DNA of 60,671 bases. Source: Myxococcales bacterium. GTDB taxonomy: Bacteria > Myxococcota_A > Polyangia > Palsa-1104. Location of the stretch: the NCBI GenBank assembly GCA_003170275.1, contig PNAM01000044.1, positions 17,159 to 77,829 of the forward strand. Direction: 5' to 3'. The notes beneath the pieces were generated by a model that had not been told where the DNA came from, ran no database searches, and saw only the letters and a list, made by a program, of their open reading frames with translations. This document shows, piece after piece, positions 8,311-16,995 of this stretch. Numbering within the stretch: the stretch's first letter is position 1; each line of letters starts with the position of its first letter. The position numbers and the translations under genes were made by a program.

Positions 8311-9498
8311 ATGCGATCGCTCGATCTGCACACGGTGCCGGCCACCGTCGGAGAAACGCCGGAGCTCATGAAGGCCATCGTGATCCGCAAGGAGCGCGAA
8401 GGCGATCCGATCACCTCGATGCAGCTCGAAGAGGTGCCGGTGCCGGAGCTCGGCCCGAACGAGGTGTTGGTGCTGGTGATGGCCGCCGGCGTCAACTTCA
8501 ACGGCGTGTGGGCGGCGCAGGGCAAGCCGGTCTCGGTGTTCCGCATGCACAAGGAGCCGTTCCACATCGCCGGCTCCGACGCGTCGGGCATCGTCTGGAA
8601 GATCGGCAAGGAAGTGCGTCGCTGGAAGGTCGGCGACGAGGTGGTCATCCACTGCAACCAGTCGTGCGGCCAGTGCCCCGAGTGCAACGGGCTCGATCCG
8701 ATGGCCTGCTCGGAGCAGAAGATCTGGGGCTACGAGACCTCGTGGGGATCGTTCGCGCAGTTCACCAAGGTGCAGGCGCAGCAGCTGGTGCAAAAGCCGA
8801 AGCAGCTCAGCTGGGAGGACGCCGCGTCCTACGGCCTCACCTACTTCACCGCGTACCGCATGCTAGTCGGACGCGCCGAGGTCAAGCCGGGTGACAACGT
8901 GCTGGTGTGGGGCGCCGCCGGCGGTCTGGGCATCTTCGCGCTGCAGATCTGCCGCATCCTCGGCGCCAATCCGATCGCGGTGGTGTCCTCGCCCGACAAA
9001 TACGACATGGTGAAGTCGCTCGGCGCAACCGGCGTGATCAACCGCAAGGACTTCGACTTCTCGTGGACCGAGAACGAGACGCCCGAGCGCACCAAGAAGC
9101 GCATGGACGAGACCAAGAGACTGGGCGCGGAGCTGCGCAAGCTCACCGGCGGCAAGGATCCCGACGTGGTGTTCGAGCACGTCGGCCAGGAGACCTTCCC
9201 CGCGTCGGTGTTCTTGTGCAAGCGCTTCGGCAAGATCGTGATCTGCGGCGCGACCTCGGGCTTCAACCTCACGTTCGACGTGCGCTACCTGTGGATGCGG
9301 CAGAAGGAGATCCTCGGCTCGCACTTCGCCAACGCGTATCAGGCGGAGCGCGCCAACGAGCTGGTGATCAACGGCAAGATCAAGCCGGTGCTCGACCAGG
9401 TGTTCGACTTCCCCGACACGCCCAAGGCGCACCAGCTCATGAAAGAAAACAAGCACAAGGGCAAGCTGGGCATCCGCATCCAGGCGCCGCTGCCGTAG
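8311..9498 (+). CDS. ccr: crotonyl-CoA carboxylase/reductase
   Basis: A 395-residue MDR-family enzyme that reductively carboxylates crotonyl-CoA to (2S)-ethylmalonyl-CoA with NADPH. Clear Ccr markers are GVNFNGVWAAQGKPVS, HIAGSDASGIVW, VVIHCNQ, IWGYET (141-142 Tyr-Glu), VLVWGAAGGLGIFALQ (NADPH loop), GVINRKDFDF, DVVFEHVGQETFP, NLTFDVRYLWMRQKEI and GSHFAN (His338). The CO2-pocket Asn, Glu and His seem kept. It is shorter than the usual 430-450 residues. Unlike canonical Ccr it has Cys119-x2-Cys122-x2-Cys125-x7-Cys133, the structural zinc loop pattern of alcohol dehydrogenases. It starts one base after the epimerase stop. Last gene of the operon. Confidence 0.92.
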   Translation: MRSLDLHTVPATVGETPELMKAIVIRKEREGDPITSMQLEEVPVPELGPNEVLVLVMAAGVNFNGVWAAQGKPVSVFRMHKEPFHIAGSDASGIVWKIGKEVRRWKVGDEVVIHCNQSCGQCPECNGLDPMACSEQKIWGYETSWGSFAQFTKVQAQQLVQKPKQLSWEDAASYGLTYFTAYRMLVGRAEVKPGDNVLVWGAAGGLGIFALQICRILGANPIAVVSSPDKYDMVKSLGATGVINRKDFDFSWTENETPERTKKRMDETKRLGAELRKLTGGKDPDVVFEHVGQETFPASVFLCKRFGKIVICGATSGFNLTFDVRYLWMRQKEILGSHFANAYQAERANELVINGKIKPVLDQVFDFPDTPKAHQLMKENKHKGKLGIRIQAPLP

Positions 9499-9501
9499 GC
9501 G

Positions 9502-9909
9502 TCAGATCGTGAGCAGCCGGAGCTCGGTGTGACGGGCGATGCGCACGAAATCCTCGTCGAGCGTCATCAACTCGGCTTCTCCGAGCAGCACGTGGGCGGT
9601 AATCAAGCAGTCGACGGTGGCGGCCGCTACACCGCCGGCGCGGCACAGGTTGCGGACCTGGGCGGCGCGAACGTGGGTCTGACGGCTCGCGAGCAAGAGT
9701 GGAAAGCCGCTCAGCAGGTCGTCGAGCTTCTGGAATTCCGTCTCGAGCTTCACGACGGACAGGATCTCTTGGAGGACGACGCCGGGGATCGCGAGCGGCG
9801 CGTCGCTCTCCACGAGCTCGATGAAACGGCGCACGACCCGTGGTGCGGGCGAGGAAACCTGCCGGCGCCGATAGACGGCCGACAGCACGGAGGTGTCGAG
9901 GACGATCAC
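9502..9909 (-). CDS. vapC: VapC-type PIN-domain ribonuclease toxin
   Basis: A 135-residue PIN domain. The acidic metal-binding quartet is visible: Asp5 (VLDTSVLS), Glu48 (VVLQEIL), Asp100 (ATVDCLITAH) and Asp118/Asp120 (LDEDF). PIN toxins of this size cleave tRNA or rRNA. It overlaps the upstream antitoxin by ATGA, the usual coupled order, antitoxin first. Its end lies 3 bases from the end of ccr, in convergent orientation with no terminator between, so transcripts may run into each other. Confidence 0.92.
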   Translation of the reverse strand: MIVLDTSVLSAVYRRRQVSSPAPRVVRRFIELVESDAPLAIPGVVLQEILSVVKLETEFQKLDDLLSGFPLLLASRQTHVRAAQVRNLCRAGGVAAATVDCLITAHVLLGEAELMTLDEDFVRIARHTELRLLTI

Positions 9910-10106
9910 CGCCTCTTCCGGTCGGTTTTGTAGTCGAAGCCCCGAACGAACTCGATGGTGCCGACGGCCTTCACGGCCCCGAGCCGCTTGCGGCGCGCGA
10001 TAAACTCCTTCAAAGCCTCGTCGACGGTCGCTCTCTTGCTTGGCAGCCCGCCAATCCTCAGCGCCTTTTCGAGCAATGCGTCATCGATGGCGAGGTTCGT
10101 TGGCAT
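9906..10106 (-). CDS. vapB: VapB-type antitoxin
   Basis: A 66-residue protein. It opens with TNLAIDDALLEKALRIGG and continues with TVDEALKEFIARRKR, the ribbon-helix-helix of the VapB (type II, DUF2191-like) family. The C-terminal 25 residues (IEFVRGFDYKTDRKRR) would wrap the toxin. Antitoxin and toxin are ATGA-coupled. A perfect inverted repeat eight bases before the start is a likely autoregulatory site. Confidence 0.9.
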   Translation of the reverse strand: MPTNLAIDDALLEKALRIGGLPSKRATVDEALKEFIARRKRLGAVKAVGTIEFVRGFDYKTDRKRR

Positions 10107-10113
10107 GCCTCCA

Positions 10114-10137
10114 CTCTACACAACGCAATGTGTAGAG
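10114..10137. promoter_or_regulatory. inverted repeat upstream of vapB (candidate operator)
   Basis: CTCTACACA-ACGCAA-TGTGTAGAG is a perfect 9-base inverted repeat with a 6-base spacer, ending 8 bases before the vapB start codon. VapBC complexes bind such repeats to repress their own operon. Alternatively the repeat folds as a hairpin in the leader. Confidence 0.65.
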
Positions 10138-10209
10138 GCAACCCTCCGCCGCTGCACCGCGATCCAAGGGTAGAGAAGACCTGGGCGCTTTCGTCGTATC
10201 CTCAACCAG

Positions 10210-11574
10210 GTGTCCAACGTGTCCGGCCCGCTCGCGCTCGATTTTCGCCTCGGCGGCGTGCCGGTTCGCATCCATCCGTCGTACCTGGGGATCGCGCTGT
10301 TCCTCGGGGCCAACCTGCGGCACGGCGCGCTCGCCACGGCGGCGTGGATCGCCACGCTGACCGCGGTGATCCTGGCGACCTCGCTGGCGCAGGCGTTCGC
10401 GTTCCGCCGCTTTCACCACTCGCCGCGCATCTGGCTGCACCTCGCCGGAAGCGAGACCTTCGTGGCCGAAGCGACGCCGATGGCGGTGTCGAAGCAGGTG
10501 GTGACCTATCTGGCAGGTCCTGCCGCCGGCGCGCTGATCGCCGGGTTCGCGTGGCTCCTCGAGCGCGCGATCGGCCGGCAGCCGATGCTGCACGATCTGC
10601 TTCGCCTGAGCGCGGGGTGGACGCTGTTCAACTGCCTGCCGCTGCATCCGCTCGCCGGCGGCAAGGCGCTCGGCGCGCTCTTGTGGACGCCGTTTCGCGC
10701 GCATCGCGTCGCCGCAGCGCAGGTGGTGTCGCTCCTGGCGGCGGGCGCGCTGCTGGTTCCGCTGTTCTACTTCGGCTACGGCTCGCTCCCCGCGTTCGCC
10801 CTCTTGTTTCTGTGCACGTTCGTGAACCTGAGCGGGCTGCGCCAGGGCCTCTTGCAGCGGGCCGACACGCGCTTCGCCGCGCCGCTCCGGCGTGGACACC
10901 AGGCGCTGCACGAGAAGGATCCCGCGCGCGCACACGAACTGGCGCGCCAGGTGCTCGACACCGCGCGCTCTTCGTCGGTGCGCGCGCAGGCCAAAGAGCT
11001 CGCCGCCTGGGCCTACCTCCTCGAGGACAACGTCGCGGCGGCCGAGCGCACGCTCAAGCAGATGCCGCCCGGCCGCGAGCCCGATCCGTACCTCGAGGGA
11101 CGCCTGTACCTGCGCCTCGGCGAGTTCAAGTACGCGGCCGTGCTGCTCACCGACGCGCTCGAGCGGCGCCCGCACGATCTGGTGACCGCGAACCTGGCCC
11201 ACGCGTTCCAGAAGACCGATCGTTTCGAGGAGGCGGTCGCGCTCCTGACCCGCCCGTGCGCCGGGCCGCACACCTTCGCGCAGCTCATGGCGCCGCTCTA
11301 CTACGCGGGCCGCTTGCAGGAGGCCGCGTCGGTCGGCGAGCGCTGGTTCGCCGTCGAGAAGAAGCCGCTGACCGCGTTCAACCTGGGCTGCACGCTGGCG
11401 CGCCTCGGCCGGCCCGACGAAGCGATCGCCTGGCTCGGCCGCGCGGTCGAAGCGGGCTGGCGCGATCTGAAGCAGCTCGACGAAGACGCCGACCTCGAGC
11501 CGCTGCGCAAGCTGCACGGCTTTCACCAGGTGCGCGCGCAGCTCACCTCGCTCGGCCGCGCGACCACCGGGTAG
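10210..11574 (+). CDS. catalytically degenerate site-2-protease-like membrane protein fused to TPR domain
   Basis: A 454-residue protein starting at GTG. Residues 1-210 resemble an M50/SpoIVFB-type intramembrane protease: FRLGGVPVRIHPSYLGIALFLG, then four or five hydrophobic segments. At the place of HExxH the sequence is TSLAQ (57-61), and at the place of NxxPxxPLDGG it is NCLPLHPLAGG (141-151), with the Asp replaced by Ala. All metal ligands are therefore absent. Residues 220-454 are soluble TPR-like helices (PYLEGRLYLRLGEFKYA, FNLGCTLARLGRPDEAIAWL). It may act as a membrane scaffold or substrate-binding pseudo-protease, as iRhoms do in an unrelated family. It converges with the AAA+ ATPase gene, two bases apart. 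Confidence 0.8.
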   Translation: MSNVSGPLALDFRLGGVPVRIHPSYLGIALFLGANLRHGALATAAWIATLTAVILATSLAQAFAFRRFHHSPRIWLHLAGSETFVAEATPMAVSKQVVTYLAGPAAGALIAGFAWLLERAIGRQPMLHDLLRLSAGWTLFNCLPLHPLAGGKALGALLWTPFRAHRVAAAQVVSLLAAGALLVPLFYFGYGSLPAFALLFLCTFVNLSGLRQGLLQRADTRFAAPLRRGHQALHEKDPARAHELARQVLDTARSSSVRAQAKELAAWAYLLEDNVAAAERTLKQMPPGREPDPYLEGRLYLRLGEFKYAAVLLTDALERRPHDLVTANLAHAFQKTDRFEEAVALLTRPCAGPHTFAQLMAPLYYAGRLQEAASVGERWFAVEKKPLTAFNLGCTLARLGRPDEAIAWLGRAVEAGWRDLKQLDEDADLEPLRKLHGFHQVRAQLTSLGRATTG

Positions 11575-11576
11575 CG

Positions 11577-13637
<2,061 letters not shown>

Positions 13638-13697
13638 CTCAGAAGCCGGAATATAGCCTATTTACACAGCTTTGCCGCGGGGGTAGCGTGACCGCCC

Positions 13698-13982
13698 ATG
13701 AAGGCGCTCGAGTTCCTCGTCGGCAAAGAGGTCGACATCTTCAACCCGCACGACACCGAAGAGGTGGACGGGTTGATGGCTTCGGGTCGCATCCTCGGCG
13801 TCCGCGAGGGATGGTTGATCCTGGCCAACCCGAAATCCGGCGATCCCGACTTCGCGGTGAACCTCGCCCACGTTGGAATGATCGCGGTGCGCGATCTCGC
13901 GCCCATGATGGAGGCGCTGCCCGGCGGCAAGCTGCACCGCCTGCACCGCCCGCAGGCCGTCGAGCCCGATGACGAGAAGTAG
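13698..13982 (+). CDS. small hypothetical protein
   Basis: A 94-residue protein with no cysteines, signal peptide or membrane span. It reads as a compact mixed alpha/beta domain (VGKEVDIFNP, GRILGVREGWLILANP, LAHVGMIAVRDLAPMME), with a His/Arg-rich tail. The central segment resembles small beta-barrels that coat ligand surfaces, but I cannot name a family. Codon use fits the genome, and a strong opposite-frame ORF at the same place is a shadow. It sits just before tRNA-Arg and divergent from the AAA+ gene with 60 bases between. Confidence 0.6.
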   Translation: MKALEFLVGKEVDIFNPHDTEEVDGLMASGRILGVREGWLILANPKSGDPDFAVNLAHVGMIAVRDLAPMMEALPGGKLHRLHRPQAVEPDDEK

Positions 13983-13990
13983 GCTCCAGG

Positions 13991-14064
13991 TCCCCGTAGC
14001 TCAACTGGATAGAGCACCGGTTTCCTAAACCGGGGGTTGCGTGTTCGAGTCTCGCCGGGGACAC
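13991..14064 (+). tRNA. tRNA-Arg (anticodon CCU)
   Basis: The 7-base acceptor stem GTCCCCG pairs with CGGGGAC (14057-14063), discriminator A at 14064. The D-arm is GCTCAACTGGATAGAGC. The anticodon arm CCGGT-TTCCTAA-ACCGG gives CCT, reading AGG. The T-arm GCGTG-TTCGAGT-CTCGC has one U-U mismatch in the stem. The 3' CCA is not fully encoded. Confidence 0.93.
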
Positions 14065-14234
14065 CGTAGCTGCCACAACATGCCGCATCGGAATTCGCCG
14101 CGGGCTGCGAGTCGCTCCCCGCTGACATCACGCAGCGCTGACCGGCGACTGAAGACGCCGGCACCGACCTGAACCAGGACAGTCGCTTTTCGCGACGAGC
14201 GAATCTCGATAGTTGCGGATCGTCTGACACGGGC

Positions 14235-14480
14235 ATGGGATTTGCTGAGTCCACGCGCATGCTGGGCTCCGACCGCTCGATACCGCCTCAGTGTTGGGGC
14301 TGCGGCAAGAACGCGGTCGTTCCCTCGTCCGAGGCGGGCGCGCCGTCGAACGAGCTGCAGTGCGTCGCGTGCGGCTGGCACTTCCTCGGCACGCCCGACG
14401 AGGTGCAGGGCGCCCGGCGTGCGACCCGCTCCGCAAAGAAGCGCCCGCCAGCCAGCGGTCCCGCCGACGAAATCGCGTAA
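14235..14480 (+). CDS. small zinc-ribbon protein
   Basis: An 81-residue ORF starting at ATG (an internal ATG at 14259 is possible). It carries CWGCGK and LQCVACGWHF about 20 residues apart, a four-cysteine zinc ribbon. The C-terminal 25 residues are basic and probably disordered. There is no named family I can assign. The 170 bases between the tRNA and this start hold nothing I recognise. Confidence 0.55.
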   Translation: MGFAESTRMLGSDRSIPPQCWGCGKNAVVPSSEAGAPSNELQCVACGWHFLGTPDEVQGARRATRSAKKRPPASGPADEIA

Positions 14481-14483
14481 CGC

Positions 14484-14576
14484 CTAGCGGCAACGTTGGT
14501 ACGACAGAGGCGCCTCGTCGACGGTCTCGAGCAGCCGCCGGCAGCGAGGACACGTGCCGGTGTACACTCGACTCAT
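14484..14576 (-). CDS. possible 30-residue zinc-ribbon microprotein
   Basis: Reading leftward from an ATG at 14576 gives 30 codons and a TAG: MSRVYTGTCPRC, then RRLLETVDEAPLSYQRC and a last Arg. A CxxC followed by a third cysteine looks like a small zinc ribbon. Its start codon overlaps, on the other strand, that of the acyl-CoA-binding protein (shared bases 14575-14576). It is too short to prove; it could be chance. Confidence 0.3.
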   Translation of the reverse strand: MSRVYTGTCPRCRRLLETVDEAPLSYQRCR

Positions 14577-14835
14577 GACCCTGGCCGAGAAGTTCGAGGA
14601 CGCCCAGAAGCGCGTCAAGACCTTGCCCGCGGCGCCGGGCACCGACACGCTGCTCGAGCTGTACGCGCTGTACAAGCAGGGCACCACCGGCGACGCCGAC
14701 GGCAAACGGCCGGGCATGCTGGACATCAAGGGACGCGCCAAGCACGACGCGTGGGCCGGACGAAAGGGCCTGTCGCGCGACGCGGCGATGGAGGCCTACG
14801 TCGGGTTGGTGGACCGGCTGGTCGCGGGCCGCTGA
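14575..14835 (+). CDS. acyl-CoA-binding protein
   Basis: An 86-residue four-helix ACBP, the full size of the eukaryotic-like family. Conserved phrases are LAEKFEDAQKRVKTLP, LLELYALYKQGTTGDADGKR, PGMLDIKGRAKHDAWAGRKG and DAAMEAYVGLVDRL; the YKQ and KxKxDAW residues bind the CoA phosphates. The ATG at 14575 is chosen over 14554 because the family starts this way. Bacterial ACBPs are patchily distributed. It would buffer acyl-CoA in the cytosol, which suits a genome with an acyl-CoA-centred operon and an acyl-CoA ligase. It is followed closely by the nucleotidyltransferase gene. Confidence 0.93.
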   Translation: MTLAEKFEDAQKRVKTLPAAPGTDTLLELYALYKQGTTGDADGKRPGMLDIKGRAKHDAWAGRKGLSRDAAMEAYVGLVDRLVAGR

Positions 14836-14888
14836 CGACCGCCGCTTCCGCACCGCAGGCGACACTCACGCCCGCGCGTCTGCTCGCC

Positions 14889-15842
14889 ATGCCCGCGCCG
14901 CTCAAGCGCCGCTCGGAGGTGCTGGCGCTCACCTACGCGATGCTGCGCGCGGCCGATCGCCTGGCGCTCTTGCCGGCGGCGGATCAGGTGCGCGCCCGCG
15001 ACGAGTACCTGAGCACGCTCGGGTGGAACCTCGGCCGGTTCGCGCGCCTCGACGCCGCGCTCGCCGCCGCGCGGGAGGCCGGGCTGCGCGTGGTGGTGCT
15101 CAAGGGCGGCCTGCTCGCGCGCACCCACTATCGCGATCCGGGCGCGCGGCCGATGGTCGATCTCGATCTCGCGTGCGATCCGCACGACACCGAGCGGCTG
15201 GTCGCGCTGTGGTGTGGGCTCGGCATGCAGCGCTGGCTCCATCCGCAGTTTCGCATCGCCGGCGCGGCCACCCACGACGTCAAGCTCGTCGAGGGCCCGC
15301 TGGTGATCGAGCTGCACTTTCGCATGTGGCACGAGCTGCGGCTCGGCGACGATCTGCGCGGCCTCTTGGCGCGCGCGGTGGAGGTGCCGTTCGGCGGCGC
15401 GACCGCCTGGGCGCCGGCGCTCGCGGATCACCTGTTCCTGGTGCTGGTGCACGCGGCCACGCACGGCTTCGCCGGCAACCCGCTGTGGCTCACCGACGCG
15501 GCGCTGCTCGCAGCCGAGGCCACCGGCGACACCTGGGCGGAGGTCGAGCGGCTGGCCGCCCAGGCGGGCGCATCCTTGCCGCTCGCGGCCGCGCTGGATC
15601 ACCTGTGCCTGGTCTTTCCCGAGCTCTTTCCGTCGAGGAGCGCGCTCGGGCCGGCGCCGTTGCGGCGGGCGGTGCTGCGCCGCCTGGCGCCGTGGCTGCA
15701 GCGCGGCGAGCCGGAGCTGGGCCTGCTTCCGTCGCGCATCGTGCGGCCGCTGCTCGTCGAGCGACCCGGCGCGCTGGTCGGCTGGCTGGGCGACAAGCTG
15801 CGGTTGTGGTGGTCGAGCGATGCTCAGTCGCGCGAGCCGTAG
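14889..15842 (+). CDS. NTP_transf_5-type nucleotidyltransferase family protein
   Basis: About 317 residues from the ATG at 14889 (sequence upstream in the same frame, TLTPARLLA, looks like this family, so the true start may be earlier and use a rare codon). The core is LRVVVLKGGLLARTHY, then GARPMVDLDLACDPHD, a pol-beta-like site with the DxD pair, followed by LVIELHFRMWHE and LADHLFLVLVHAATHG. These are marks of the uncharacterised nucleotidyltransferase family (PF14907) often found with lasso-peptide, PqqD-like and exopolysaccharide genes. The substrate is unknown. Its 3' end overlaps the convergent methyltransferase by 19 bases. Confidence 0.8.
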   Translation: MPAPLKRRSEVLALTYAMLRAADRLALLPAADQVRARDEYLSTLGWNLGRFARLDAALAAAREAGLRVVVLKGGLLARTHYRDPGARPMVDLDLACDPHDTERLVALWCGLGMQRWLHPQFRIAGAATHDVKLVEGPLVIELHFRMWHELRLGDDLRGLLARAVEVPFGGATAWAPALADHLFLVLVHAATHGFAGNPLWLTDAALLAAEATGDTWAEVERLAAQAGASLPLAAALDHLCLVFPELFPSRSALGPAPLRRAVLRRLAPWLQRGEPELGLLPSRIVRPLLVERPGALVGWLGDKLRLWWSSDAQSREP

Positions 15843-16951
15843 CGCGCGAGCACCCCGCCCACCCGCGCCACCGCTTCACCTACCGCGCCGAGCTTTTCGG
15901 GAAAGCTCGCGGCCACGAGCCGCGCGATCTCACCCACGCTGCGCCGGCCGTCGACCGCGGCGAGCACCGCGCGATCGATCTCGAGATCCGATCCCGAGCG
16001 CGGCACGTGATCCTCGCGCGAGAGCGCCAATAGATCGGCGCGCATCGGCGTTCCTTCGAGCGAGTTGCCCTGCGCCACCTCCTGGCCGACGGTGACGCTC
16101 CAGCGCCACACCAACTGGTCGCCGAACGGCGCCGCCTGGAGCTGCACCGCGAGCGGACGACCGGCCTGCACCTCGAGCGGCCGCTCGAGCGCGAAGCGCA
16201 GCTGCCACCACGCGGACGTCGGCGACAGCGGCCCGGTGCCGAGCCAGGTCGAGCCGAGCTCGAGGTCGAACCACAACAGCAGCGCGTGCACCGCGCCGTC
16301 GCGGCTGGCCTCGACGGTGACGGAGAGCTGCAACGTCGCGTCGCGCACCTCCGCGAGCGCTTGTTCGCGCACCAGCGCCGGCGCGGCGAGCAGCGCGGCC
16401 GCCGGCAGCCGGCACGTCTGCGGCATCGAGAACGCGCCCCGCCGCGTCGGCCCCAGATCGACGCCCGCCACGCGCTCGTGCGTGAACGCGAACCGATCGA
16501 GCGCATGGTGTCCCTCGGCGTCCTCGACCGGCGCCGCCCACAGCCGCGCGCGCGCCGGCAACAAGGTCCCGCCCGGCTCGAGCCAGCGCGCCACCAGATC
16601 TTTGAGTGTGCGCGCGACCTGCGTGGTCAACAGCCCGCTCACGTAGTCCTCGAAGATCACCACGCGCGCGCGTTCGGGGACCGCGATCTCGTGCGAGCGG
16701 CCGGTGACGAACCGTACGCGGTCGGCGCATCCGTTGGCGCGCACCACCTCGCGCGCGACCTCGACGATGGCGCTCTCCTCGACCGCGTACACCCGCGCCG
16801 CACCCGCGCGACTGGCGAAGATGCTGAACGTCCCCAGCCCGCAGCCGATGTCGGCCACCACGTCACCCGGCCGCACCACCTCGGCGATCGCCCGCTGAAA
16901 CGCGCTCAGCCGCAAGGGATCGTCGGCCAGTCGCCGGAAGTGCTCGACCAT
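15824..16951 (-). CDS. PRMT-like methyltransferase fused to a C-terminal PqqD-like domain
   Basis: A 375-residue protein. Residues about 25-110 form a SAM-binding Rossmann fold (DVVADIGCGLGTFSIFAS, VYAVEES, VVIFEDYVSGLL), and the rest up to 300 has the beta-barrel look of protein arginine methyltransferases (WLEPGGTLLPARARLW). The canonical PRMT double-E loop is only partly kept. Residues about 325-375 (LEIDRAVLAAVDGRRSVGEIARLVAASF) read as a PqqD-like winged-helix RiPP-recognition element. The fusion suggests methylation of a peptide brought in by the PqqD part. Neighbours are a nucleotidyltransferase and an HprK-like kinase. No precursor peptide is evident. Confidence 0.75.
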   Translation of the reverse strand: MVEHFRRLADDPLRLSAFQRAIAEVVRPGDVVADIGCGLGTFSIFASRAGAARVYAVEESAIVEVAREVVRANGCADRVRFVTGRSHEIAVPERARVVIFEDYVSGLLTTQVARTLKDLVARWLEPGGTLLPARARLWAAPVEDAEGHHALDRFAFTHERVAGVDLGPTRRGAFSMPQTCRLPAAALLAAPALVREQALAEVRDATLQLSVTVEASRDGAVHALLLWFDLELGSTWLGTGPLSPTSAWWQLRFALERPLEVQAGRPLAVQLQAAPFGDQLVWRWSVTVGQEVAQGNSLEGTPMRADLLALSREDHVPRSGSDLEIDRAVLAAVDGRRSVGEIARLVAASFPEKLGAVGEAVARVGGVLARYGSRD

Positions 16952-16995
16952 GGGCCGAGCCTAGCACGTGCTGGGGACGTGCTAGCATCGCCGCC

